Shown here piece by piece: positions 27,603 to 36,308 of a DNA stretch of 64,000 bases. Position numbers and translations under genes: made by a program. This DNA comes from Rhodococcus sp. OK519 (GTDB lineage: Bacteria; Actinomycetota; Actinomycetes; Mycobacteriales; Mycobacteriaceae), in the NCBI RefSeq assembly GCF_003051005.1, contig NZ_QAOW01000003.1:372001-436000 (forward strand), read 5' to 3'. Every line of letters starts with the position of its first letter. Within the stretch, counting starts at the first letter, position 1. The notes below the pieces were generated by a model. That model saw nothing but the letters and a program-made list of their open reading frames with translations. It made no database searches and was not told where the DNA came from.

Positions 27603-28435
27603 CCGGTCACACGAGCTGCATTACCTGCGTCGATCGGGAGCACGGTGCCGCTGATGTGCGCGCTGGCTTCGGCGGCGAAGAACAGGACCGCGCGCGTGAT
27701 CTCGAACGGGTCGAGCCACGGCACGGGCTGCGCGTGCAAGCTCTGGAACACCGGGGCGACGTCGTCCATCGTCGGCTCTTCGAGGTCCGGTCGCATCATC
27801 GAGTAGAGCGCCTTGTTGTGGATCATCCCGGTCGAGATGTTTCCGGGTGCAATCGCGTTGACGGTGATGCCGTTCTGCGCGAGATCCAGTGCGGCGCTCT
27901 TGGTCATACCGATGACACCCCACTTGGATGCGGCGTACGCGGCCATGTTGGTGTTGCCGGCCCGGCCGAGCATCGACGAGATCGTGACGATGCGGCCGTA
28001 GCCGCGCTCGATCATGCCGGGTGACACGGCGCCCAAGGTGTTGAAGACGCCGGTGAGGTTGGAGTTGATCGCCTCGTTCCACTGCGCCGAGGTCATCGAC
28101 TGGATCGGGGCGGCCACCGAGACACCCGCGTTCGCCACCGCGATGTCGACGCGACCGAACTCCGTCTCGGCCCGCTTCACCAGGTCGTCCATCGCCGCGC
28201 GATCAGCGGTGTCTGCCTTGACCGCGATGCACTTGCGGCCGGTGGCCTCGACGAGACGCACGGTCTCGGCCAGTTCCTCCTCGGTACCCAGCGGGTAGAA
28301 CACGGACTTGCTGTCCTCGCACCGGTCGCAGATGACGATGTCGGCGCCGCGCTCCGCGAATGCCACCGCATGCGAGCGCCCCTGCCCGCGGGCTGCGCCC
28401 GTGATCAGTGCGACCTTGCCTTCGAACTCCTCCAT
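27599..28435 (-). CDS. Mycofactocin-type SDR oxidoreductase
   Basis: 278 residues. SDR motifs: TGAARGQG near residue 12, NAG, SS, and YAASK. The segment after beta-2 (CDRCEDSKSVFYPLGTEEELAETVRLVEATGRKC) is the insert characteristic of mycofactocin-associated SDRs, which keep NAD(H) bound and pass electrons to the peptide cofactor mycofactocin. No mycofactocin biosynthesis gene is in the window, so it must be supplied elsewhere. Coupled to the downstream MFS exporter. Substrate unknown; an alcohol is typical. Confidence 0.83.
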   Translation of the reverse strand: MEEFEGKVALITGAARGQGRSHAVAFAERGADIVICDRCEDSKSVFYPLGTEEELAETVRLVEATGRKCIAVKADTADRAAMDDLVKRAETEFGRVDIAVANAGVSVAAPIQSMTSAQWNEAINSNLTGVFNTLGAVSPGMIERGYGRIVTISSMLGRAGNTNMAAYAASKWGVIGMTKSAALDLAQNGITVNAIAPGNISTGMIHNKALYSMMRPDLEEPTMDDVAPVFQSLHAQPVPWLDPFEITRAVLFFAAEASAHISGTVLPIDAGNAARVTG

Positions 28436-28600
28436 GCTGCTTCTCTCCTTGCGATCGGGGACCGTGACGACACACGGCGTCCAGGACTATCACTACCCGC
28501 CACCGCTGTGACACCGGACACAAGTCTCGGCCAGCGGGAAGTTCGACCGTCATTCACCGAAACACAATCGGCGGGCGCAGTGGGGAATGCGATCCGATTG

Positions 28601-28936
28601 TCACCGACCGACCGTGAGGATCACGACGACCGAAACAGTCGCGAGTGCCACCACCGTAGCGGCCAGGCCGAGCATGATCACGAATGGAGGCACGATTCTC
28701 CCGGTTCCGAAGGCCTCGCTCGACCGCTCGTAGCGACTACGCGCCGTCACGACCACGACGGACGCCGAGGCGATCGCCCAAATCCCGATGGCCTGCAGCA
28801 GGACGGATGATCCGGGAACGTAACGAAGGCAGAGAAAGGCGACCGCGGCGAGGCTCGCAGCCGTGCGCACCCACGCGAGCGTCGTCCGCTCGGGTTGCAG
28901 GCCGGGATCCCCGTGCCCCGCGATCGCCCTGGTCAA
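28601..28936 (-). CDS. DUF202 membrane protein (second of a pair)
   Basis: 111 residues, three hydrophobic segments, with the DUF202 motif LQPERTTLAWVRTAASL at the N-terminus. The TTG start overlaps the stop of the preceding DUF202 gene. Function unknown; paired DUF202 genes are widespread. Confidence 0.72.
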   Translation of the reverse strand: MTRAIAGHGDPGLQPERTTLAWVRTAASLAAVAFLCLRYVPGSSVLLQAIGIWAIASASVVVVTARSRYERSSEAFGTGRIVPPFVIMLGLAATVVALATVSVVVILTVGR

Positions 28937-29295
28937 CGCACCACCACGATGAGCAGTGTGACGCCGGCGGCGGCGATGAGACAGGCCAGGAAGGCCGCGA
29001 TCGCCGGTACCGGCAGACTGCGGCCCTTCCGCATCGCGGCCTCCACACCCATCCAGCGCAGGAAGGCGAACCCGACCAACAGGATCGCGCCGACAAGCAG
29101 ACCCACGACGAGGACGGTGTGCATCGCGGGTCCGACCACGTCGGTTCCGAACGCCTCGAGTCCCACGGCGGCAGCGATCAATCCGAGACCCGTCCGAATC
29201 CAGGCGAGGTACGTCCGCTCGTTCGCCAGCGTGAACCGCGGATCCGGATCGTCGCCTTCACGAAAGGCCTTCGGTCGCCACCCGCGCAGTGTCAC
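28933..29295 (-). CDS. DUF202/YidH-like membrane protein (first of a pair)
   Basis: 120 residues with the motif RFTLANERTYLAWIRTGLGLIAA and three hydrophobic segments. It resembles E. coli YidH. It begins a two-gene unit with the DUF202 gene at 28601-28936 (4-nt overlap). It is 31 nt downstream of the DUF1254/1214 gene on the same strand and may be read with it. Function unknown. Confidence 0.75.
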   Translation of the reverse strand: MTLRGWRPKAFREGDDPDPRFTLANERTYLAWIRTGLGLIAAAVGLEAFGTDVVGPAMHTVLVVGLLVGAILLVGFAFLRWMGVEAAMRKGRSLPVPAIAAFLACLIAAAGVTLLIVVVR

Positions 29296-29326
29296 CGCGA
29301 CGGTCCCTCCTCGTACGTCGATCCGG

Positions 29327-30592
29327 TCAACGGGCGTATCGCTTCAGCACCGCGGCGCGGCGACGACCGAGTACGGTCCGCCGCTCATCGGCGTCGACCC
29401 GAACCGTCGCTGCAGGCAACTGGGCGAGCACGTCAGCGAACTTCACCTTACGCACCGTCGGTGCCGGAAGGTCGGCATCCGACGCGAGCCACCACCGGTA
29501 CACGCAGCGGGTCAACTCGTTGCCTGCCGTATCCAGCCAGTTCGCCACGCCGGGATCGCGGTGCGCGACCACCGCGCGGAACACCCCGTCGCCGTCGAGC
29601 ACTGCTTGGTGGCCGTTGAGCGATGTCTGCCGGTAGGTGTAGTCCAGGGACTGCCCCCAGTGATCGCCGAGATGGATGTTCCAGAAATGGCAGTCCGGTG
29701 GGGCGACCTCGAGGATCAGCGCCTCGTCGGGGCCGATCTCGAAAGTTCCACCGCCGTAGGCGATGTGACCGCCGTCGCTCGCATACGATCCGCTCACGGT
29801 GGGTTGGGTCCGCAGGACGTTCCGTTCCCCGTCACGCAGTCGGTACATCGCGGACCAGTACTCGGCGAATCCGTCGACGAAGCGCCCCACCGACTCCACC
29901 TGCCCGGTCACGGTTACCGGTTCAGCCACCGGTCCCGGGCCGTCGACATCGAGCCGTTCGATCGAGACGTGGTACGGATCCTCGGCATCCCAGTCGTAGA
30001 AGTACTGGCGCGTGATGACGTCCTTTGCATTCGGGGGCATCGGCAGCCAGTTTCCCTCGTGCGGCCGAGCGCTGATGATCACCTCGAAATTCCCGTTGTC
30101 CTGCAAAGTGATTCCGCCGGGATTGGAGATCGCGCCGAGCGTCGACCCGGTGGCCGCCTTGAACGCGGCCCGGAAATCCTTCGGCTGGCGCCCGCCGGAC
30201 TGGACCTTCTCGTACAGGCTGATGGTGTCGTAGAGGGTCAGCCCGATGTAGCGCGCGCGGCCACCGGTTCCGGTGAGCCGATACGTCCCGTTCGGATCGA
30301 GCACCGCGTGGCCGAACAGGCAGTCCGGCGACTCCGTCGCGTACCTCTTGGTGTTGTCCTGCAGGTGCCCGACCTCCGGATAGTCGGGGTCGGCACTGAA
30401 GACCACCTGTTCGAGACCCGCGTTCAGCAGATTGAGCAGGTATCGATAGCCCGCCGCCCGCATCGCCGGATCGTCCGACCGTGGATCACCGGAGATCACC
30501 TTGGACGCCCGGGACAGGTTGTCGCACAGGCTCTGCCAGGCGGCATCGAGTTCCGTGTTGCGTTGCTGCCGATCGTCGACGGGCTGGTTCAC
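29327..30592 (-). CDS. DUF1254/DUF1214-type protein
   Basis: 421 residues. The C-terminal third carries a DUF1214-like region (DCHFWNIHLGDHWGQSLDYTYRQTSLNGHQAVLDGDGVFRAVVAHRDPGV), and the protein has no signal peptide. GTG 30592 is 10 nt past the stop of the TauD-type dioxygenase gene, so the two are probably cotranscribed. Proteins of this group are often found with steroid, alkane or sulfonate genes, but no reaction is established. I do not assign a function. Confidence 0.65.
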   Translation of the reverse strand: MNQPVDDRQQRNTELDAAWQSLCDNLSRASKVISGDPRSDDPAMRAAGYRYLLNLLNAGLEQVVFSADPDYPEVGHLQDNTKRYATESPDCLFGHAVLDPNGTYRLTGTGGRARYIGLTLYDTISLYEKVQSGGRQPKDFRAAFKAATGSTLGAISNPGGITLQDNGNFEVIISARPHEGNWLPMPPNAKDVITRQYFYDWDAEDPYHVSIERLDVDGPGPVAEPVTVTGQVESVGRFVDGFAEYWSAMYRLRDGERNVLRTQPTVSGSYASDGGHIAYGGGTFEIGPDEALILEVAPPDCHFWNIHLGDHWGQSLDYTYRQTSLNGHQAVLDGDGVFRAVVAHRDPGVANWLDTAGNELTRCVYRWWLASDADLPAPTVRKVKFADVLAQLPAATVRVDADERRTVLGRRRAAVLKRYAR

Positions 30593-30602
30593 AACCCTGC
30601 CC

Positions 30603-31520
30603 TCAGGCCGGAACGTCGCCGAGGACGGAGACGCGCTCCATGACACGGCGATGCGGGAAGTAGTCACTGGCCGCGTAATGCTGCGTGGCGCGGTTGTCCC
30701 AGAAGGCGATCGAGTTGGGCTGCCAACGGAACCGGCACTGGAAGTCGGGCACCTTGGCCTGGTCGAAGAGATGACGCAGCAGTTCCTCACCTTCTTCGGG
30801 GTCCATGTCCGGAATGTGGGTGGTGAACAGACTGTTGACGAACAGCGTCTTACGGCCCGTCTCGGGATGGATCCGTACGATCGGATGCTCCACCGGCGGG
30901 TACTGCTCCTGCATCGCAGCGAGCTTCTCGGGCCCCATCGAGCGCCCGAAGGACGGCACGAAGTCGTGAATCGCGATGCGGCCCTCGATCTTCGCCTTGA
31001 CCTCGTCGGACAGACAGTCGTAGGCGTTGCCCATGTCGGCCCACAGCGTGTCGCCGCCCGCGGGCGGAACGTCGAGCGCACGCAGGATCGATCCGAGCGG
31101 CGGCCGCTTCTGCCACGTCACGTCGACGTGCCAGATGTTCTCGGTGCCGGGGCTGTCCTCACCGCGCTCGAAGTGGACCACCTCCGGAACCTCACCCTGA
31201 GGCAGCAGCGGATGAATCTCGAGGTCACCCCAGTGTCGCGCGAAGTCGCGGTGTTGCAAGCCGGTGAGCTGTTGGTCGCGGAAGAACACGACCTTCCACT
31301 CGAGCAGAGCCCGGCGCAGGTCCTCGACGACCTCGGCACTGGGATCGCGCAGATCGACGCCGTGAATCTCAGCACCGATGTACGGCGTGACCGGCCGAAC
31401 GTCGAACCTCTCGTACGGCCTCGACTCGAAGTCATTTGCGCACCTGCGCATTCCGCGCGGACCGAACTCGATGGAATGACCGCCGATCGCGACGGTTCGA
31501 CTACTGGTCAACGTTGCCAT
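30603..31520 (-). CDS. TauD/TfdA-family Fe(II)/2-oxoglutarate dioxygenase (AtsK/TauD-like)
   Basis: 305 residues. Iron ligands His131 and Asp133 in WHVDVTW and a distal His in RATQHYA near residue 279; the 2-oxoglutarate Arg lies in RRVMERV near residue 290. The family includes taurine dioxygenase and alkylsulfatase AtsK, which release sulfite or sulfate from organic sulfur compounds. Location beside a large sulfatase and a TetR regulator supports an organosulfur role (inference). ATG 31520 is preferred; the frame is open further upstream. Confidence 0.85.
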   Translation of the reverse strand: MATLTSSRTVAIGGHSIEFGPRGMRRCANDFESRPYERFDVRPVTPYIGAEIHGVDLRDPSAEVVEDLRRALLEWKVVFFRDQQLTGLQHRDFARHWGDLEIHPLLPQGEVPEVVHFERGEDSPGTENIWHVDVTWQKRPPLGSILRALDVPPAGGDTLWADMGNAYDCLSDEVKAKIEGRIAIHDFVPSFGRSMGPEKLAAMQEQYPPVEHPIVRIHPETGRKTLFVNSLFTTHIPDMDPEEGEELLRHLFDQAKVPDFQCRFRWQPNSIAFWDNRATQHYAASDYFPHRRVMERVSVLGDVPA

Positions 31521-32080
31521 GCAAGTCTCCTGGTCTCGAGGAATCCCTGTCCGAACACACCACCGCCGATGCCATCCGCTCGACCGGAGCCGGCGAAGGC
31601 GCCTTCCGCAAACTATCAGCCGGCGACTCGAGCCGTCAAGACACTGACTTAATTCGCGAAACATGCTGCATAGGACAGGTATTGATTCAGTCGCAAGCTC
31701 TCCGCGTGGGACGCGGGCCCCCGTGCCGATTCCACTGAGTGGGACCTGGGTCACATCCGGTCCTGCGACTGGGACTAACGTCCCTTCCCCAGGGCGACTC
31801 AGCCGCCCATACCGGACTCCGTCGAACGCGCCACCGCCAGGCACCTTCTTCCCGACGACGAAACATTCTGCGCCCCAAACTTCTCGCGCGTAGGCGTCGT
31901 CGTCCTCCACCGAAACAAAGGACAACGATGGCGCTCGTCCTCACTCCGATTCAAGGCGAACTCGCACGGCTTCTTGTACGCGGCAGCCGTCGGGCTCATC
32001 GGAATCGTCGTCGCCCTCGTGATGAAGCACGGAAGGACGCCCGCCGCCGCCGGCCCGGGCACGCCCGATTCGGAAGTCGG
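31521..32080. other. 560-bp gap between the dioxygenase and TetR genes
   Basis: The stretch holds the presumed promoter of the dioxygenase operon, two DosR-like boxes at 31741-31784, and a short plus-strand reading start at 31928 (described separately). Open frames on the opposite strand lack ribosome sites and recognisable protein features. No convincing full-length gene was seen. Confidence 0.6.
31741..31784. promoter_or_regulatory. Pair of DosR/DevR-like boxes
   Basis: GGGACTAACGTCCC at 31771-31784 differs at one core position from the DosR core GGGACTwwAGTCCC, and GGGACCTGGGTCAC at 31741-31754 is a weaker copy exactly 30 bp upstream. Paired boxes are usual in mycobacterial hypoxia promoters. 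The target would be the plus-strand start at 31928, or the divergent dioxygenase operon. Confidence 0.4.
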
Positions 32081-32140
32081 TCAGTCCGAGGTCGAGTCGG
32101 GTGCCTCCAACGCCCCCACCGACATGTCGACCAGATGACG
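31928..32140 (+). pseudogene. Possible frameshifted small membrane-protein gene
   Basis: ATG 31928 has a good ribosome site (AAAGGA, 6 nt upstream) and codes MALVLTPIQGELA. The next frame then reads HGFLYAAAVGLIGIVVALVMKHGR, a clean transmembrane helix with a basic end like the last helix of an exporter, up to a TGA at 32138-32140. Joining the two would need a frameshift near 31967. This could be a broken gene, a sequencing slip or chance. The 3' part overlaps the TetR gene on the other strand. Confidence 0.25.
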
Positions 32141-32713
32141 AACGGTCTCGTCGAAGTCGACGTCTACCAGTGGATTACCGCCGTTGCGGCGCTGTTCGAA
32201 GACAGCGAGCGCCGAGACCGCCATGTTCAGCATCAGATCGACCCGGACCACCGCCACCCGACGCGGCAGGTGGTCGAGTGCGCGCATCAGCCGAGTCGAC
32301 ACCTCACGACTGACCTCGGTGACGCCGCCCAGATCGGAGTTCGTGATGTCCACCGACGGAGACACGCGAGCGATGAACTGCGCGTAGTACGAGTCGGTAC
32401 CCGAGGTCCGAAGGTAGTCGGCGAGTGGCACGACGACCGCCTCGACGAGACCGCGGACGTCGTCGCCGCGACCCGCTTCGTCCAACTTTGCGAGGAAGGC
32501 AGCGCGGCTGAGGTTGATCTCGCGCATACGACGTCGGAACACCTCGAGGACGAGCCCGTCCCTGCCACCGAAGTGGTACTGCACAGCCGAATTGTTCTTC
32601 TGCCCGGCGGCAGCAGCGACATCACGCATGGACACGCCGTCGATGCCGCGCTCGGCGAACATTCGCTCGGCAACCTCGATCATCGTGCTCTTCGCGTTTC
32701 CGGGATTCGACAC
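32081..32713 (-). CDS. TetR-family transcriptional regulator
   Basis: About 210 residues with an N-terminal TetR HTH (IEVAERMFAERGIDGVSMRDVAAAAGQKNNSAVQYHFGGRDGLVLEVF) and an all-helical ligand domain. GTG 32713 gives a normal N-terminus; TTG 32749 is also in frame. It is divergent from the sulfatase gene at 32800, 86 nt away, and probably controls it. Ligand unknown. Confidence 0.83.
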   Translation of the reverse strand: MSNPGNAKSTMIEVAERMFAERGIDGVSMRDVAAAAGQKNNSAVQYHFGGRDGLVLEVFRRRMREINLSRAAFLAKLDEAGRGDDVRGLVEAVVVPLADYLRTSGTDSYYAQFIARVSPSVDITNSDLGGVTEVSREVSTRLMRALDHLPRRVAVVRVDLMLNMAVSALAVFEQRRNGGNPLVDVDFDETVRHLVDMSVGALEAPDSTSD

Positions 32714-32799
32714 GCCGAGAGAGTAATGAGGCAACGCTTCAAGGGTCAAGGCGCACCGCCGGTACCCTCCCCCCGCTCCGCCACCATGAGAGGTGAGTC

Positions 32800-35139
32800 A
32801 TGAACCGTCATTCGATTCCCATCGTCCGCACGGAACAGCAGGTTCCCACCGCGGTCGACTACCGCGACCAGAAGGAGCCGTTCACGCGGCCACAGCCGGT
32901 GCGACCGCCTGCGGGCGCTCCCAACGTCCTGCTGGTGATGCTCGACGACGTCGGCTTCGGCGCCCCGTCCGCGTTCGGTGGACCGTGCCGCACCCCCACC
33001 GCGGAACGTCTGGCCGCCGACGGCGTCAAGTACACCCGATTCCACACCACAGCCCTGTGCTCGCCGACACGCGCGGCGACGCTCACCGGGCGCAACCACC
33101 ACAGCGTCGGATTCGGCGTGATCGCCGAACAGGCAACGGCCGCTCCGGGTTACAACGGAACTCGACCCGACTCGGCGGCTACCGTGGCCCGCGTTCTGCA
33201 GGGCAACGGCTACGCGACAGGCGCGTTCGGCAAGATGCACCAGACCCCGACCTGGGAGATCAGCGAGGCCGGCCCGTTCGACCGCTGGCCCACCCGCGAG
33301 GGCTTCGACCGCTTCTACGGCTTCCTCGGCGCCGAGTCGGATCAGTTCTCCCCCGTTCTCTACCAGGATTTCACTGTTGTCGATCCGCCGCGGACGCCCG
33401 ACGAGGGCTATCACATGTCGGAAGACCTGGTGGACCGCGCGATCGAGTGGATCGAGTCGGTCGGCACGATGGATCCGGACAAGCCGTGGTTCTGCTACCT
33501 CCCGTTCGGCGCATGCCATGCGCCGCTGCAGGTTCCGGACAGCTACCTCGACAAGTACCGCGGCGAGTTCGACCACGGATGGGACCGTCAGCGTGAGATC
33601 ACGCTGGAGCGCCAGAAGCAGCTCGGGGTGGTCCCGCCGGCGACCGAGCTGGCACCGTGGTCGGGCGATCTGCCGCACTGGGACGAACTGGACGACGACC
33701 ACAAGAAGGTCTCCTCCCGGCTGATGGAGCTGTACGCGGCGTTCCTCGAGCACACCGACGATCAGGTCGGACGGCTCGTCGACCGGCTTCAGGAACTGGG
33801 TGCGCTCGACAACACCCTCGTGCTGTACATGCTCGGCGACAACGGCGCCTCCGCCGAGGGTGGCATGGAGGGGTCGTTCAACTACCTCGCCGGACTCAAC
33901 GGCTACAAGCAGACCACCGCCGAGGTGCTCGAGCGCTTCGACGAGCTGGGCACGCCGGCGAGTTACCCGCACTACCCGGCGTCGTGGGCGCTGGCGCTCG
34001 ACACCCCGTACCAGTGGGCCAAGCAGGCGGCATCCCACTACGGCGGTACCCGCAACGGTCTGATCGCGCACTGGCCCGACGGAATCACCGAACCTGGACT
34101 TCGGGACCACTGGCACCACTGTGTGGACATCACTCCGACGATCCTGGCGGCCGCCGGCGTGCCGGCGCCGGACACCGTCGACGGCGTTCCACAGAAGCCG
34201 ATGGAGGGCGTCGCGATGAACTACACGTTCACCGACGCCGGGGCCGCGGACCGCCACACGACGCAGTACTTCGAGATCTACGGCAACCGCGGAATCTACG
34301 ACCACGGATGGACGGCGGTGACCCTCCACCGGGCGCCGTGGCTGATGGCGACGTACGGTCTGAAACTGCCTGCATTCGAGGAGGATCGGTGGGAGCTGTA
34401 CGACACGACTGCCGACTGGTCGCAGGCCCGCGACCTCGCCGCCGAGTTCCCCGAGAAGCTCGAGGAACTCAAGCAGAAGTTCCTGGTCGAGGCCGCGCGC
34501 TACCAGGTGCTGCCACTCGACGACCGCACGGTGACGAGAAACGCTGCACCACACGACCGTCCGCCACACCCGCTGCGGGGCCGCACGAGCATCACGCTGT
34601 ACCCACACATGTACGGCCTGCCGGAGAAGGCGGCGCCGCCGCTCTTCAACCGCTCGTACGTACTCACAGCATCGCTCGAGACCGACGGCAAGCCGTGTGA
34701 GGGCGTGCTCGCGAGCCTAGGCGGGCATTTCGGTGGGCTGGCCCTGTACGTGGCCGATTCGAAGCCGGTGTTCTGCTACAACTTCAGCGGCGGCGGCCGC
34801 ACCTTCGTGCGCCCCGACGTCGAGCTGACTGCGGACACCCGTGAGGTTCGGCTCGAGTTCGAGTACGACGGCGGCGGGATCGGGAAGGGCGGAACGGCAA
34901 CGATTTCCGTCGACGGAGTCGTCGTCGCGACGGGACGGATCGAGGAGACGACCCGTGCGATCTTCAGCATGAACGAACAGTTCGACATCGGCGTCAACCG
35001 CGGCAGCCCGGTGTGCAACGACATCGTCGGCCGCTTCGCCTTCACCGGGCGCCTGCACCACGTCCGGGTCGACCTACCCGGCGAGGGCCGCCCGGAGACC
35101 GCCGAAGAGCGGCAGCGAGTGGCGCTGGCGACGCACTAG
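32800..35139 (+). CDS. Arylsulfatase-type sulfatase (formylglycine enzyme), long form
   Basis: 779 residues. Metal ligands Asp49-Asp50 in MLDDVG and the formylglycine motif CSPTR-x4-GR with Cys87 are intact. The rest of the core follows (GKMHQTP, DNGAS), and about 200 residues of C-terminal beta-rich domain make it longer than ordinary arylsulfatases. It has no obvious signal peptide, so it may act in the cytoplasm. It hydrolyses a sulfate ester; with the dioxygenase and TetR regulator nearby, and steroid genes either side, sulfated sterols or alkyl sulfates are candidate substrates (inference). The activating enzyme is not in the window. Confidence 0.9.
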   Translation: MNRHSIPIVRTEQQVPTAVDYRDQKEPFTRPQPVRPPAGAPNVLLVMLDDVGFGAPSAFGGPCRTPTAERLAADGVKYTRFHTTALCSPTRAATLTGRNHHSVGFGVIAEQATAAPGYNGTRPDSAATVARVLQGNGYATGAFGKMHQTPTWEISEAGPFDRWPTREGFDRFYGFLGAESDQFSPVLYQDFTVVDPPRTPDEGYHMSEDLVDRAIEWIESVGTMDPDKPWFCYLPFGACHAPLQVPDSYLDKYRGEFDHGWDRQREITLERQKQLGVVPPATELAPWSGDLPHWDELDDDHKKVSSRLMELYAAFLEHTDDQVGRLVDRLQELGALDNTLVLYMLGDNGASAEGGMEGSFNYLAGLNGYKQTTAEVLERFDELGTPASYPHYPASWALALDTPYQWAKQAASHYGGTRNGLIAHWPDGITEPGLRDHWHHCVDITPTILAAAGVPAPDTVDGVPQKPMEGVAMNYTFTDAGAADRHTTQYFEIYGNRGIYDHGWTAVTLHRAPWLMATYGLKLPAFEEDRWELYDTTADWSQARDLAAEFPEKLEELKQKFLVEAARYQVLPLDDRTVTRNAAPHDRPPHPLRGRTSITLYPHMYGLPEKAAPPLFNRSYVLTASLETDGKPCEGVLASLGGHFGGLALYVADSKPVFCYNFSGGGRTFVRPDVELTADTREVRLEFEYDGGGIGKGGTATISVDGVVVATGRIEETTRAIFSMNEQFDIGVNRGSPVCNDIVGRFAFTGRLHHVRVDLPGEGRPETAEERQRVALATH

Positions 35140-35154
35140 TGGCGGGAATCGGGG

Positions 35155-35188
35155 CCGGGGTCGGCGAGCGCGCGCTCGCCGACCCCGG
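35155..35188 (+). terminator. Terminator after sulfatase gene
   Basis: Perfect 16-bp stem (CCGGGGTCGGCGAGCG with its complement) and a 2-nt centre, about 15 nt past the stop codon. Confidence 0.8.
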
Positions 35189-35258
35189 CGCTCGACGGAT
35201 TCGCGATTGCAGCGAGCCCGCTTGATAACCACGCGATCACGACCTGTCCGCGTTGCTG

Positions 35259-36233
35259 TCAGATCTTCTGGGCGCGTGACACGTTCGCCGGAGCGCCTGC
35301 ATCGTGTCGTTCCAGCCATTCCAGAATCGCCCGGTTCGTCTCTTCGGGCTTCTCCTGCTGGATCCAGTGACCGCTGTCGAGGTGGATCTCTTCGACGTCG
35401 GGCACGAACTCTGCGAGGTTCTCGGCCTGCGCCACGGCATCGCGGTCGCCGTAAATCATGAGGGCGGGTTGGTGGATGATCGGGTCGACGTGGGCAAGCA
35501 GGTGCCAGTCGCGGTCGAAGTTCCGGTACCAGTTGATGCCGCCGGTGAAGCCGGACTTCTCGAAGGCGGAGACGTAGACGGCCAGATCGCTGTCGCTCAT
35601 CATGGGCTCCCCGAGAGGGCTCTCCGCCCGGGCGAGATCGATCATCACCATCCCTGGCTGCGCCTGCTCGAAAGGCTCGTTCTTCCGGTACAGGTTGCGG
35701 AGGAACCGTGCCGGGTTCTCGTCGAGCACGGCGTCCGCGACGCCGGGCCGCCGGTTGAAGTGGACGAAGTAATAGTCGCTGCCGAGCACCGCTTCCATCC
35801 ACTCGAGCCAGGGTGTCTCGCCGCGCACGGGGTACGGAAGGCTCAGGCAGATCACCTTCTCCACGCGCTGCGGATGCAGCAGGGTCAGGCTCCACACGAC
35901 CATCGCCCCCCAGTCATGGCCGAGGAAGGTCGCGTCCCCGTAGCCGTAGTGGTCGAGGAGGGCGACGAGATCGTCGGCCAGGTGTACGACGTCGTAGGCA
36001 GTGACCTCGTCCGGGCGGGAGGAGTTGCCGTAGCCGCGCTGGTTGGGGGCAATGACGTGGTAGCCCGCGGCGACGAGGGCGGGCACCTGATGACGCCAGG
36101 TGAAGGCGAGATCCGGCCAGCCGTGGCAGAGCACGATAGGTTTGCCGGCGTTCTCGCGGCCTGCTTCGAAGACCTCCAGCTCCACGCCGTTGACGGCGAT
36201 CATGGTGGGCTCGGGGAAGTCGGTGGGGTTCAT
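35259..36233 (-). CDS. Epoxide hydrolase-like alpha/beta hydrolase
   Basis: 324 residues with HGWPDLAFTWRHQ (oxyanion), nucleophile Asp in GHDWGAMVVWSL, acid Asp near IYGDRDAVA and His in DSGHWIQQEKPEE, plus Tyr residues in the cap expected for soluble-type epoxide hydrolases. It resembles mycobacterial EphA. ATG 36233 was chosen; ATG 36245 and GTG 36275 are also in frame, the last inside the operator-like repeat. It is divergent from a WYL regulator. Confidence 0.87.
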   Translation of the reverse strand: MNPTDFPEPTMIAVNGVELEVFEAGRENAGKPIVLCHGWPDLAFTWRHQVPALVAAGYHVIAPNQRGYGNSSRPDEVTAYDVVHLADDLVALLDHYGYGDATFLGHDWGAMVVWSLTLLHPQRVEKVICLSLPYPVRGETPWLEWMEAVLGSDYYFVHFNRRPGVADAVLDENPARFLRNLYRKNEPFEQAQPGMVMIDLARAESPLGEPMMSDSDLAVYVSAFEKSGFTGGINWYRNFDRDWHLLAHVDPIIHQPALMIYGDRDAVAQAENLAEFVPDVEEIHLDSGHWIQQEKPEETNRAILEWLERHDAGAPANVSRAQKI

Positions 36234-36266
36234 TACTAATTCCATGCCATCAAGGTAGGAACCTAT

Positions 36267-36287
36267 ACCGGTCACATCATGACCGGT
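36267..36287. promoter_or_regulatory. Inverted repeat between epoxide hydrolase and WYL regulator
   Basis: Perfect 8-bp arms ACCGGTCA and TGACCGGT with a 5-nt spacer CATCA in the short divergent gap. It is placed to let one repressor control both genes; the likely binder is the adjacent WYL protein. Confidence 0.65.
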
Positions 36288-36308
36288 TTTTCTGGAAATG
36301 TTGTCGGT

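Noticed and set aside
32746-34608. A 620-codon open frame opposite the sulfatase gene
   Set aside because: Shadow frame; the sulfatase motifs on the other strand are decisive.
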